From assembly GCF_041320665.1 (NCBI RefSeq), contig NZ_CP166730.1, forward strand, positions 2,356,001 to 2,420,000: 64,000 bases of DNA. Direction: 5' to 3'. Position 1 is the first letter of the stretch. Every line of letters starts with the position of its first letter. Origin of the DNA: Comamonas sp. GB3 AK4-5 (GTDB lineage Bacteria > Pseudomonadota > Gammaproteobacteria > Burkholderiales > Burkholderiaceae_C). The notes under the pieces were generated by a model. It made no database searches and was not told where the DNA came from. It worked only from the letters and a program-made list of their open reading frames with translations. Below, piece by piece: positions 8,929-17,203 of this stretch. A program made the translations under genes and the position numbers.

Positions 8929-9354
8929 TTACAAGTCCGCAAACAGACTGCCCTCATCCAGCAGGGCATGGGCGATCTCGGGGTGCTGTTCCATGCAGCG
9001 GCGTACGGCGGCCGGCAAGGCCTTGCGGGTTTTGCGGCACAGGCCGGGCAGGGGGAGCAAATGAATATCCAGGCCACGCAGGCCTTGCGTGCCCTGCTTG
9101 CCGGGGGCCATCACCAGTTGCAGGCCCAGTTGCTCTTGCATGCGCTGCTGCAGCTGGCGCAGCTCGGGTAAGGATTGGGCCTGCTCCAGGCGCTGCACCA
9201 GCTTGGCTTCTTCCTCGCGGGTGAGCAGCAAAATGCGGTGGTCGCCCGGCGACTGCACCAGGGTTGCATGGCCGCAGTCGCAGGCCCCGGGCGGGCAGGG
9301 CACCCGTTGGGGAAACAGTTGCAGCGACTCAAATGGCGGCCGGAAGGCGGGCAT
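8929..9354 (-). CDS. Conserved-looking hypothetical protein with N-terminal cysteine cluster
   Basis: A 141-residue protein that I do not recognise. It has an N-terminal cluster CPPGACDCGH (three cysteines and a histidine near residues 20-29) that could bind a metal. A charged helix follows (LTREEEAKLVQRLEQAQ, LRQLQQRMQEQLG), and the C-terminal half is basic, with LLPLPGLCRKTRKALP. The same frame stays open far upstream across tex, but only the part from the ATG at 9354 has credible composition. It is divergent from tex with 135 bp between the starts. Coding is likely from the amphipathic pattern and compact end; function is unknown. Confidence 0.6.
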   Translation of the reverse strand: MPAFRPPFESLQLFPQRVPCPPGACDCGHATLVQSPGDHRILLLTREEEAKLVQRLEQAQSLPELRQLQQRMQEQLGLQLVMAPGKQGTQGLRGLDIHLLPLPGLCRKTRKALPAAVRRCMEQHPEIAHALLDEGSLFADL

Positions 9355-9489
9355 GGGAGCATTGTAGAGAGCCGTGCGCCGGATTTGCATTCCTTCACAC
9401 CCTGGGGCCGGCGCAAGCGCGGAGGGCTGTGGCGCTTGTGGCACACTCGTTTGCTTTCTCGACCCAAGCGCCATGGGGCGCCCGATTGC

Positions 9490-11862
9490 ATGCAAAAAAT
9501 CATTGGCCAGATTGCCCAGGAACTGAACGTCAAGCCGCAGCAAGTGAGTGCGGCCGTGGAATTGCTCGACGGCGGTGCCACGGTGCCCTTTGTGGCCCGC
9601 TACCGCAAGGAAGCCACCGGCGGCCTGGATGACACCCAGCTGCGGACGTTGGACGAGCGCCTGAGCTATCTGCGCGAGCTGGAAGACCGGCGCGTGACGG
9701 TGTTGAAAGCCATTGACGAGCAAGGCAAGCTGACCGATGCCCTGCGCCTGGCGATTGCCAATGCACCGACCAAGCAGGAACTGGAAGACATCTACCTGCC
9801 CTTCAAGCAAAAGCGCCGCACCAAGGGCCAGATTGCCAAGGAATTCGGCATAGAGCCGCTGGCCGACAAGTTGTTTGCCGACCCCACGCTGGACCCGCAC
9901 AAAGAGGCCGAGGCCTTTTGCCAGCCCGCTACCACCTTGGACGACGGCAAGCCCGGCCCCGATTTCTCCACCACCTTTGCCGTGCTGGACGGCGTGCGCG
10001 ACATCCTCTCCGAGCGCTGGGCCGAAGACCCGGTCCTGGTGCAAAAGCTGCGCGAATGGCTGTGGGACGAGGGCTTGCTCAAGTCCAAAAAGGTGGAGAG
10101 CAAGAACGAGAACGACCCCGAGGTCGCCAAGTTCCGCGACTATTTTGAATACGACGAGCCCATTGGCCGCGTGCCCTCGCACCGGGCGCTTGCCGTGTTC
10201 CGTGGCCGGGCGCTGGAAATTCTGGAAGCCAAGCTGGTGCAACCCATCGAGCCCGAACCCGGTCAGCCCAGTCTGGCCGAGGGCAAGATTGCCCTGCACC
10301 TGGGCTGGAGCCATGCCAAGCGTGCCTGCGACGATTTGCTGCGCAAATGCGTAGCCTGGACCTGGCGCGTCAAGCTGAGCCTGTCCACCGAGCGTGATCT
10401 GTTCTCGCGTCTGCGTGAAGACGCCGACAAGGTGGCCATCAAGGTGTTTGGCGACAATCTGCGCGATCTGCTGCTGGCTGCGCCTGCGGGTCAGCGCACG
10501 GTGATTGGCCTGGACCCCGGCATTCGCACCGGCGTGAAAGTGGCCGTGGTGGACCACACCGGCAAGCTGCTGGACACCACCACCATCTACCCCCATGAGC
10601 CACGCCGCGATTGGGACGGCTCCTTGGCCACGCTGGCCAAGTTGGTGGAAAAGCATGGTGTGAATTTGATTGCCATTGGCAATGGCACGGCCAGCCGCGA
10701 GACCGACAAGCTGGCGGGCGACCTGATCAAGATTGCCGCCAAGGCCGAGAAGAAGATCGACAAGGTGGTGGTCAGCGAGGCCGGCGCCTCGGTGTATTCG
10801 GCCAGCGAATTCGCGGCCCAGGAAATGCCCGACATCGACGTCAGCCTGCGCGGTGCGGCCTCGATTGCCCGCCGTCTGCAAGACCCGCTGGCCGAGCTGG
10901 TGAAGATCGACCCCAAGAGCATTGGCGTGGGCCAGTACCAGCACGATGTGAACCAAAGCGAGCTGGCCCGCCAGCTGGACGCCGTGGTCGAGGACTGCGT
11001 GAACTCCGTGGGTGTGGACCTGAACACCGCCTCGGCCCCGCTGCTGTCGCGCGTCTCGGGCCTTTCCAGCTCGGTGGCCAAGTCGGTGGTGCGCTGGCGC
11101 GATGCCAATGGCAGCTTCCAAAGCCGCAAGCAGCTGATGGAGGTGGCCGGCCTGGGCGCCAAAACTTTTGAGCAGGCCGCAGGCTTTCTGCGTATACGCG
11201 GTGGTGAGAACCCCCTGGATATGACGGGTGTGCACCCCGAAACCTATCCGGTGGTGGAGCAAATCATCGTCAAAACCGGCAAGCCCATCGAGCAAATCAT
11301 GGGCCGGGGCGAGGTGCTCAAATCACTCAAGCCCGAGCAATTTGCCGACGAGAAATTCGGCGCCATGACCATCAAGGACATTCTGGGCGAGCTGGAAAAG
11401 CCCGGCCGTGACCCGCGCCCGGACTTTGTGGTGGCCCGCTTCAACGACGGTGTGGAAGACATCAAGGACCTGAAGGAAGGCATGACGCTGGAGGGCACGG
11501 TGAGCAACGTGGCCCAGTTCGGTGCCTTTGTGGACCTGGGTGTGCACCAGGACGGTCTGGTGCACGTCAGCCAGATGAGCCACAAATTCATCGAAGACGC
11601 GCGCGAAGTGGTGAAGACCGGGCAAATCGTCAAGGTCAAGGTGCTGGAGGTCGATGTGGACCGCAAGCGCATCAGCCTGACCATGAAGCTCGATGCCGCC
11701 CCCGCCCGCCGCGATGGCCCGCGCGACAACCGCTTTGAAAGCGCAGGCCGTGGTGGTAGCCAGGGGCGTGGTGGTTATGCGCAGCCTCAGCGCGGCAATC
11801 AGCCCGAGCAGCCCAACGCCATGGCGTCTGCCTTTGCCAAGCTCCAAAGCCTGAAGAAGTAA
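9490..11862 (+). CDS. tex: Tex-family RNA-binding transcription accessory protein
   Basis: A 790-residue protein of standard Tex length and order. The N-terminal Tex domain (IGQIAQELNVKPQQV, VPFVARYRKEATGGLDD) leads to a YqgF/RuvC-like domain from about residue 334 (VIGLDPGIRTGVKVAVVD). A helix-hairpin-helix pair follows near 505-575 (LLSRVSGLSSSVAKSVV, VAGLGAKTFEQAAGFLRI), and an S1 RNA-binding domain near 662-735 (LEGTVSNVAQFGAFVDLG). The tail is rich in Arg, Gly and Gln. Tex is a bacterial relative of Spt6, linked to transcription and RNA decay. ATG 9490 begins the conserved MQKIIGQIA. A hairpin terminator follows directly. Confidence 0.96.
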   Translation: MQKIIGQIAQELNVKPQQVSAAVELLDGGATVPFVARYRKEATGGLDDTQLRTLDERLSYLRELEDRRVTVLKAIDEQGKLTDALRLAIANAPTKQELEDIYLPFKQKRRTKGQIAKEFGIEPLADKLFADPTLDPHKEAEAFCQPATTLDDGKPGPDFSTTFAVLDGVRDILSERWAEDPVLVQKLREWLWDEGLLKSKKVESKNENDPEVAKFRDYFEYDEPIGRVPSHRALAVFRGRALEILEAKLVQPIEPEPGQPSLAEGKIALHLGWSHAKRACDDLLRKCVAWTWRVKLSLSTERDLFSRLREDADKVAIKVFGDNLRDLLLAAPAGQRTVIGLDPGIRTGVKVAVVDHTGKLLDTTTIYPHEPRRDWDGSLATLAKLVEKHGVNLIAIGNGTASRETDKLAGDLIKIAAKAEKKIDKVVVSEAGASVYSASEFAAQEMPDIDVSLRGAASIARRLQDPLAELVKIDPKSIGVGQYQHDVNQSELARQLDAVVEDCVNSVGVDLNTASAPLLSRVSGLSSSVAKSVVRWRDANGSFQSRKQLMEVAGLGAKTFEQAAGFLRIRGGENPLDMTGVHPETYPVVEQIIVKTGKPIEQIMGRGEVLKSLKPEQFADEKFGAMTIKDILGELEKPGRDPRPDFVVARFNDGVEDIKDLKEGMTLEGTVSNVAQFGAFVDLGVHQDGLVHVSQMSHKFIEDAREVVKTGQIVKVKVLEVDVDRKRISLTMKLDAAPARRDGPRDNRFESAGRGGSQGRGGYAQPQRGNQPEQPNAMASAFAKLQSLKK

Positions 11863-11880
11863 AAAGGGCTTGCCCCTTTT
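11862..11880 (+). terminator. Short rho-independent terminator after tex
   Basis: AAAAGGG (11862-11868) pairs with CCCTTTT (11874-11880) around a 5-base loop, beginning at the tex stop codon. It works as an A/T-flanked hairpin on both strands, so it may also stop leftward transcripts. Confidence 0.55.
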
Positions 11881-12092
11881 GGTGGGCGCCCCGTTCGTGG
11901 GCGCTCATACAGCGCTTGATGCTTTGTTGCTCGCCCTTGCCGTGCGCAAGCACTGTCTGCGGGCGAGGCGCCGCGCCTCAAGCGCTGTCTGACCGTTGTG
12001 AAGTGGGGGTTAGCGCTTGGCTGGTCTTTTCAGGCCCGCTCCAGCGGGCATTGCTTCATGCAACTTCGCTCTGATCCATGCTTTGCCCGTGC

Positions 12093-12560
12093 TCAAAGCT
12101 CGTGGCTGTACACCACAAAACCCCGGTGCTCGGCCACCTGGTCATACAGCGCGCGGCCGGGGGTGTTGCTGGCCTGGGTCTGCCAGTAAACGCGGCAGGC
12201 GCCATCCTGGGCGGCTTGCGCATAGACGGCCTGGATCAGCCTCTTGCCCACGCCCTGCTTGCGCTGGGTGGGGGCGGTGAACAGGTCTTGCAAATAACAA
12301 ACCTTGTCCAGCCGCGTGGTGCTGCGGTGGTAGAGGTAATGCACCAGACCCACCAATTGCCCATCGCATTCGGCCACCAGGGCGTGCACCGGCTCGGCCG
12401 GGTCAAAAAAACACGCCCAGGTGGTCTGGGTGATGGCGTCGGGTAGGGCGGTTGCGCCCTCGCGGCCATAAAAGGCGTTATAGCCCTTCCAGAGTGCAAG
12501 CCAGGCGGCCTGGTCATTCAATGCAATGGGGCGGATCTGTACGGTGGGTGCGTTCGTCAT
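12093..12560 (-). CDS. GNAT family N-acetyltransferase
   Basis: A 155-residue single-domain GNAT protein. It has the core order of the family: strand VHALVAECDGQLVGLVHYLYH, then the acetyl-CoA motif A (LQDLFTAPTQRKQGVGKRLI, with Q-R-K-Q-G-V-G as the pyrophosphate loop near residue 100), and a final part with VYWQTQASNTPGRALYDQ, where asparagine and tyrosine are the usual late GNAT positions. It should transfer acetyl from acetyl-CoA to a small-molecule or protein amine; the substrate is unknown. It stands alone on the minus strand. Between it and tex (11881-12092) I see hairpin-prone GC-rich sequence but no gene. Confidence 0.88.
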   Translation of the reverse strand: MTNAPTVQIRPIALNDQAAWLALWKGYNAFYGREGATALPDAITQTTWACFFDPAEPVHALVAECDGQLVGLVHYLYHRSTTRLDKVCYLQDLFTAPTQRKQGVGKRLIQAVYAQAAQDGACRVYWQTQASNTPGRALYDQVAEHRGFVVYSHEL

Positions 12561-12697
12561 CGAGGCAGGGCCGGAGTGAGGTCTTGGGCCGGAGGGTGGT
12601 TCAAAAACAAGAGCTGTAGCAGCAAGCCTGCTGCGCCATGGCGTGGCAATTCATCATAAGTCGCCATCGCCTGACGCTGTGGGCACGGTGTGCGGTT

Positions 12698-13834
12698 TTA
12701 CATGGAGGCTTCCAGCATGGCCTCGTAATCCTCGGCCGATGCCTGGCGCGGGTTGGTGCCATGGCAATGGTCTTTGAGTGCGCCGGCAATCACTTGCTCG
12801 TACCAGTCGGCCTCCACGCCCAGGGCGGCCAGGCCACTGGGCAGGCCCAGGCGGGCGTTCATCTCGCGGATGGCGGCGGGAATGTCGCTGGCTGAGGCCA
12901 GGCCCATGGCATGGGCCATTTTTTCCAGCCGTTGCTCGCGTTGCACGTTGTCGGCGCCGGCATTGAACTGCACCACGGCGGGCAAAAACATGGCGTTGAG
13001 CGTGCCGTGGTGCAGGCGTGGGTTGATGCCGCCCAGGCTGTGGCTGAGGCTGTGCACGCAGCCCAGGCCTTTTTGAAAAGCCATGGCGCCCTGCATGCTG
13101 GCGCTCATCAGCTGGCGGCGCGCTTCGGCGTCCTGGCCGTTACGGGTCGCACGCTCGATGTGTGCCCAGCCGCGTGCCAGGCCGTCCAGGGCAATGCCAT
13201 CGGCCGGCGGGTTGAAGGCGGCTGCCATAAAGGTCTCCATGCAGTGGGCGATGGCGTCCATACCGGTGGCCGCCGTCAGCAGCGGCGGCAGGCCGTAGGT
13301 AAGTTCAGGATCGCAGATCGCGGCCTTGGGCACCAGATACCAGCTGTGAAAACCCAGCTTGCGGTGGTCGTCGACGATGAGAATCGCGCCGCGTGCCACC
13401 TCGCTGCCCGTGCCGCTGGTGGTGGGCACGGCAATGATGGGGGCCACGCGCTCGCTGATGCGGGGCGAGCCGCCTTCTATGGTGGCGTAATGGGCCAGCG
13501 GCCCCGCATGGGTGGCGGCAATGGCCACGCCCTTGGCGCAATCGATGGCGCTGCCGCCACCCACAGCAATCAGGCCGTCGCAGCCCTGGGCCTGGTAGAG
13601 GGCCGCCGCTGCACGCACGGCGGCCTCGGTGGGGTTGGAGGGGGTCTGGTCAAACACTGCATGGGGCAGACCGGCCAGCGCATCCACGGCTTTTTGCACA
13701 ATGCCCGCGGCCTTGACGCCGGGGTCGGTGACGATCAGGGGCTTGCCCATGCCCACGCGCTCGCATTCCTGGCGCAGCAGCTTCAGGGCGCCAAAGTCGA
13801 ACTGGATCTGGGTGACGTAATTGATGAAAGCCAT
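12698..13834 (-). CDS. Iron-containing alcohol dehydrogenase (group III)
   Basis: A 378-residue cytoplasmic oxidoreductase of normal family length. It has the nucleotide-binding GGGSAIDCAKG near residue 95, TSGTGSEV near 140, and the metal-binding helices GMDAIAHCMET and GCVHSLSHSLGG, which supply the aspartate and histidine ligands for iron. The protein probably interconverts an alcohol and an aldehyde or ketone with NAD(P). Substrate is not evident from context: the neighbours are a GNAT gene and, divergently, a frameshifted hydratase-like gene with 65 bp between the starts. The preceding 12561-12697 gap contains a degenerate copy of the AGCTG-type intergenic motif. Confidence 0.93.
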   Translation of the reverse strand: MAFINYVTQIQFDFGALKLLRQECERVGMGKPLIVTDPGVKAAGIVQKAVDALAGLPHAVFDQTPSNPTEAAVRAAAALYQAQGCDGLIAVGGGSAIDCAKGVAIAATHAGPLAHYATIEGGSPRISERVAPIIAVPTTSGTGSEVARGAILIVDDHRKLGFHSWYLVPKAAICDPELTYGLPPLLTAATGMDAIAHCMETFMAAAFNPPADGIALDGLARGWAHIERATRNGQDAEARRQLMSASMQGAMAFQKGLGCVHSLSHSLGGINPRLHHGTLNAMFLPAVVQFNAGADNVQREQRLEKMAHAMGLASASDIPAAIREMNARLGLPSGLAALGVEADWYEQVIAGALKDHCHGTNPRQASAEDYEAMLEASM

Positions 13835-13899
13835 GAGAGAAAGCGCTCCAAAGCAAACCTAGGATGAACAGCATTCCAATTTAGGACGAGGAGACCACC

Positions 13900-14788
13900 A
13901 TGCCAAGCACCGCAACCCAGGGGCATTGCCGCAAAACCCTGTTGGCCGTCGTCTGTGCGACAGCCGCCATGTGGGGCGGAGCCAGCCAGGCCGCCTGCCT
14001 GGACGATGCCGCCATTGCCCAATGGGTGCAGCGCTATGACGCACGCCAACCCGCCGGCCGATATGAGCGATGCCGACAGCGCTTGCACCCGCGCCAAGTT
14101 CACGCGGGCGCTGGAGGCAGCAGGCCGCAAAGTGGTGGGCTACAAGGCCGGGCTGACCAACCCCGCGGTGCAGCAGCGCTTTCGCACCGACAAGCCGGTG
14201 TGGGGCAAGTTGTATGGGGGCATGCTGCTCAGCGACGGCAGCGCCGTGCCCGCCGCCTTTGGTGCGCGGCCGCTGTTTGAGGCCGATATGCTGGTGCGGG
14301 TGAAAGATGCCGGCGTCAACCAGGCGCACACGCCCTGGGATGTGTTGCAGCATATCGACGCCATCGCCCCTTTTATGGAGCTGCCCGACCTGATGGTGCA
14401 GGCGCCGCCCCAGCTCAATGGCGCGGGTGTGGGTGCCATCAATGTGGGGGCACGCTTGGGCGTCGTAGGCAAGACCTTGTCCATGCCCGCCACCCGGGGT
14501 GAGCGGGCGCTGCTCCTGAACCAGTTGCAGACCATGGATGTGGTGGTCAGCGACAGCAGCGGCGCCGAGCTGGCGCGTGGCAAGGGTGCCGATATTCTGG
14601 GCCACCCGCTGCAGGCCGTGGTGTGGCTGGCCCAGGCCTTGGCGGCGGAGCAGTTGGCGCTACAGCCCGGCGACTGGGTCAGCCTGGGATCGTTTTCGCC
14701 GCTGATGCCGCCCCAACCCGGGCAACAGGTGAAAGTGCGCTACGACGGCGTGCCGGGACTGCAGCCGGTGGCCGTGCGCTTTGAGTAA
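13900..14788 (+). pseudogene. Exported 2-keto-4-pentenoate hydratase-like protein, frameshifted
   Basis: Two overlapping frames make one family protein. Frame 1 from ATG 13900 gives a signal peptide (ending ASQA-A) and the start of the mature protein up to QRYDARQPA (about 14055). Frame 2 continues from PPADMSDADSACTRAKF to FE at 14788, with the hydratase/FAH-type core (GYKAGLTNPAVQQRF, ALLLNQLQTMDVVV, VSLGSFSPLMPP). One base too many in the GC-rich run CCCGCCGGCC at about 14050-14059 would explain the break; dropping one G restores one open frame of about 295 residues. It is either a real inactivating insertion or an assembly error. Hydratases of this superfamily are normally cytoplasmic, so the signal peptide makes it a secreted variant of unknown substrate. 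Confidence 0.75.
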
Positions 14789-14931
14789 GGGTCCGGCCCA
14801 GGGGGGGGGCTGCTGTCACCCGTCTGCGCATTGGGCCGTCCGTTTTGCTGCATGATGGAATGCTTTGTGTCTGATGACCCGTGTGGGGCGCAGCGGCAAG
14901 CGCCAGCTGCACCCTGCCGCACTGTTTTGCC

Positions 14932-15906
14932 GTGACCGACGCTGCCTCCGAATTCCTGCCCCAATACCCGCTGACCCCTGCCATGCGTGATGTGCTGCGC
15001 CGCATGGCCAGGGCCAATCGCCCGCATCTGCACAGCCTCACGCCCCAGCAGGCCCGCGCGGCCTATGAGGCAGGCTCCGGCGTGCTGGAGATCCCCAAGA
15101 TCGCGCTGCCGCGCGTGGAAGACCTGCATATTCCCGCACGCGACGGTGCCATGCTGGCCGCGCGGCTGTATGCCCCGCATCTGCCCGGCGATGGTCAGCC
15201 CCTGCCGGTGCTGCTGTATCTGCACGGTGGCGGCTTCACGGTGGGCAGTGTCAACACCCATGACCCGCTGTGCCGCAGCCTGGCCCACCAGGCCGGCTGC
15301 GCCGTGCTGTCGCTGGACTATCGGCTGGCGCCGGAGCACCGCTTCCCCACCGCCAGCAACGACGCCTGGGATGCGCTGCAATGGCTGGCCCGCGAGGCCA
15401 GCGCCCTGGGCCTGGATGCCACGCGCATCGCCGTGGGCGGCGACAGCGCCGGCGGTACGCTGGCCGCCAGCTGTGCCATTCTGGCCCGCGATGCCGGCCT
15501 GCCATTGGCACTGCAGCTGCTGATTTACCCCGGCACCACGGCCCACCAGGACACGGATTCGCACGAGCGCTATGCCCAGGGCCTGGTGCTGGAAAAAGAA
15601 GGCATTGCCTGGTTCTTCAACCAGTATGTGCGTGGCCCCGCCGACCGCGAAGACTGGCGCTTTGCCCCGCTGCTGGCCCCCGATGTGGACGATGTGGCAC
15701 CGGCCTTTATCTGCCTGGCCGAGCTGGACCCGCTGGTGGACGAGGGCGTGGCGTACGCCGACAAACTGCGCATGGCCGGTGTGGCCGTGGAGCTGGACAT
15801 TTACCGGGGCGTGACCCATGAATTCATCAAAATGGGCCGCGCCATTCCCGAGGCCAAGCGGGCCCAGGCCGATGCGGCGCAGGCGCTGCGTGTGGCGTTT
15901 GTATGA
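14932..15906 (+). CDS. Alpha/beta hydrolase, hormone-sensitive-lipase-type esterase
   Basis: A 324-residue esterase/lipase. It has the HSL-family oxyanion motif HGGG (residue about 97), nucleophile elbow GDSAGG (about 169), aspartate in ELDPLVDEG (about 264) and histidine in VTHEFIK (about 294), so the triad is complete. No signal peptide is seen; it should act in the cytoplasm on short-chain esters. The start is uncertain: GTG at 14932 gives a natural N terminus (VTDAASEFLPQYPL), while the frame remains open to 14881. No good ribosome site precedes either. A REP-like repeat begins right after its stop codon. Confidence 0.92.
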   Translation: MTDAASEFLPQYPLTPAMRDVLRRMARANRPHLHSLTPQQARAAYEAGSGVLEIPKIALPRVEDLHIPARDGAMLAARLYAPHLPGDGQPLPVLLYLHGGGFTVGSVNTHDPLCRSLAHQAGCAVLSLDYRLAPEHRFPTASNDAWDALQWLAREASALGLDATRIAVGGDSAGGTLAASCAILARDAGLPLALQLLIYPGTTAHQDTDSHERYAQGLVLEKEGIAWFFNQYVRGPADREDWRFAPLLAPDVDDVAPAFICLAELDPLVDEGVAYADKLRMAGVAVELDIYRGVTHEFIKMGRAIPEAKRAQADAAQALRVAFV

Positions 15907-16130
15907 ACACCCCCTGTGGCGCTGCGCGCCTTCCCCCCGCTCTTCGCTCGCTGCGCTCGCGGGCAGGGGGACGACACCGGCGCGGCGGGGCGGCTCTTGC
16001 GCGGCAGCCCTGGCTTTGGGGTACTGGTCAGCGCCGTGCCTGTTTTGTGCTCCCGGTATGACTCCCTCGCCCCTCTGGGGAGAGGGAGAGGGTGGGGGTG
16101 AGGGGCCTCCCCCTGAACATAGGGCATGAG
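15907..16130 (+). repeat. REP-like intergenic repeat, copy A
   Basis: Two hairpin modules. The first (about 15920-16010) has TTCCCCCCGCT, a palindromic core rich in CGCTCGC, then GCGGGCAGGGGGACGACACC and GCGCGGCGGGG. It closely matches 46099-46210 and, inverted, 28785-28885. The second (about 16066-16110) is the CCCTCGCCCC / GGGAGAGGG / GGTGAGGG motif seen between genes in many proteobacteria; it also recurs at 46250-46300. No gene is present here. Confidence 0.8.
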
Positions 16131-16174
16131 GAATAGCCCAAGTCTTTTCACCTGATTCAAACAAGAGAGTCGCG

Positions 16175-17029
16175 ATGCAACCCGAAGATTTCCGCTGCAA
16201 GCAGCGATTGACTGTGCGCTGGGCCGAGGTGGACGCCCAGAAGATCGTCTTCAACGCCCACTACATGCTGTATGCCGATGTGGCCGTGACCGAGTACTGG
16301 CGGCAGATGGCCATGCCTTACGAGGCCAGCTGGGCCAAGCTGGGCGGCGAGCTGTATGTGAAAAAAGCCGATGTCACCTACCACGCCGCCGCCGTCATGG
16401 GCGATGTGCTGGACGTGGGCATGCGCTGCTCCAAGCAGGGCAATAGCTCGCTGCAGTTCGAGTGCGGCATCTTCCGTGGCCGCCAGCTGCTCAACACCGT
16501 GCAACTGGTCTATGTGTTTGCCGATGCCGACCGCAAGCCCCAGCCCGTGCCGCAGCCGCTGCGCGATGCACTGACCGCTTTTGAAGCGGGCGAAGACATG
16601 GTGACGCTGCAGTCCGGCAGCTGGAACGACCTGGGCCGTGCGGCCGAGCGGCTGCGCATGCAGGTGTTTGTGCATGAGCAGGGCGTGCCCGCCGAGATCG
16701 AGGTGGATGAGTTCGACCCCATCTGCCGCCATGTCGTGGCCTTCAACCGCCTGGGCCAGGCCGTGGCCACCGGCCGCTTGCTGACCGATGCCCCCGGTGT
16801 GGCCCGCGTGGGCCGCATGGCCGTGGACCGCGCCGTGCGCGGCAGCCGCGTGGGGCGTTGGGTGCTGGACAGCCTGGTGGAAACCGCCCGCGAACGCGGC
16901 GACAGCGCCGTGGTGCTGCATGCCCAATGCCAAGCCCAAAGCTTTTACGCCCGCGCCGGCTTTGTGGCCGAGGGCGGCATTTACCAGGATGCCGGCATAG
17001 ACCACGTCACCATGCGCAAGGTGTTCTGA
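16175..17029 (+). CDS. Fused YbgC-type thioesterase and GNAT acetyltransferase
   Basis: A 284-residue two-domain protein. Residues 1-135 form a hotdog-fold 4-hydroxybenzoyl-CoA thioesterase/YbgC domain (LTVRWAEVDAQKIVFNAHYM, with the catalytic aspartate in AEVDAQ, and DVTYHAAAVMGDVLDV). Residues 145-284 form an ElaA/GNAT-like acetyltransferase (RMQVFVHEQGVPAEIEVDEFD, GRLLTD, VGRMAVDRAVRGSRVGRWVL as the acetyl-CoA loop, and FYARAGFVAEGG). ATG 16175 follows an AGAGAG ribosome site. The two parts are usually separate genes; no stop or frame change divides them here. Substrates are not known. Fusion suggests hydrolysis of an acyl-CoA and acyl transfer are linked, which is inference. Confidence 0.88.
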   Translation: MQPEDFRCKQRLTVRWAEVDAQKIVFNAHYMLYADVAVTEYWRQMAMPYEASWAKLGGELYVKKADVTYHAAAVMGDVLDVGMRCSKQGNSSLQFECGIFRGRQLLNTVQLVYVFADADRKPQPVPQPLRDALTAFEAGEDMVTLQSGSWNDLGRAAERLRMQVFVHEQGVPAEIEVDEFDPICRHVVAFNRLGQAVATGRLLTDAPGVARVGRMAVDRAVRGSRVGRWVLDSLVETARERGDSAVVLHAQCQAQSFYARAGFVAEGGIYQDAGIDHVTMRKVF

Positions 17030-17065
17030 GCGTAGGTGAACGCAGCAGTGCTCGCTGCGTGCTCC

Positions 17066-17113
17066 GCAAAAGATAGCTGCTTGCGCAGGTGTGGACGGCG
17101 TTAGAGGCCGGAA
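17066..17113. repeat. Short dispersed intergenic motif (AGCTGCTTGCGC...AGAGGCC type)
   Basis: AAAAGATAGCTGCTTGCGCA is followed about 16 bases later by GCGTTAGAGGCC. From memory this resembles a common intergenic element of Comamonadaceae; degenerate relatives in this window are at 39876-39928 and near 21339, 27695 and 36826. Confidence 0.4.
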
Positions 17114-17203
17114 TCATCCGTATGAATTACATGCCTTTGCGCCTGCAGTGAGGGGGCGAGACCGGGTGTTTGCCTCCGCCTCGCAGTGGCCCAGGGAGAG
17201 CCC

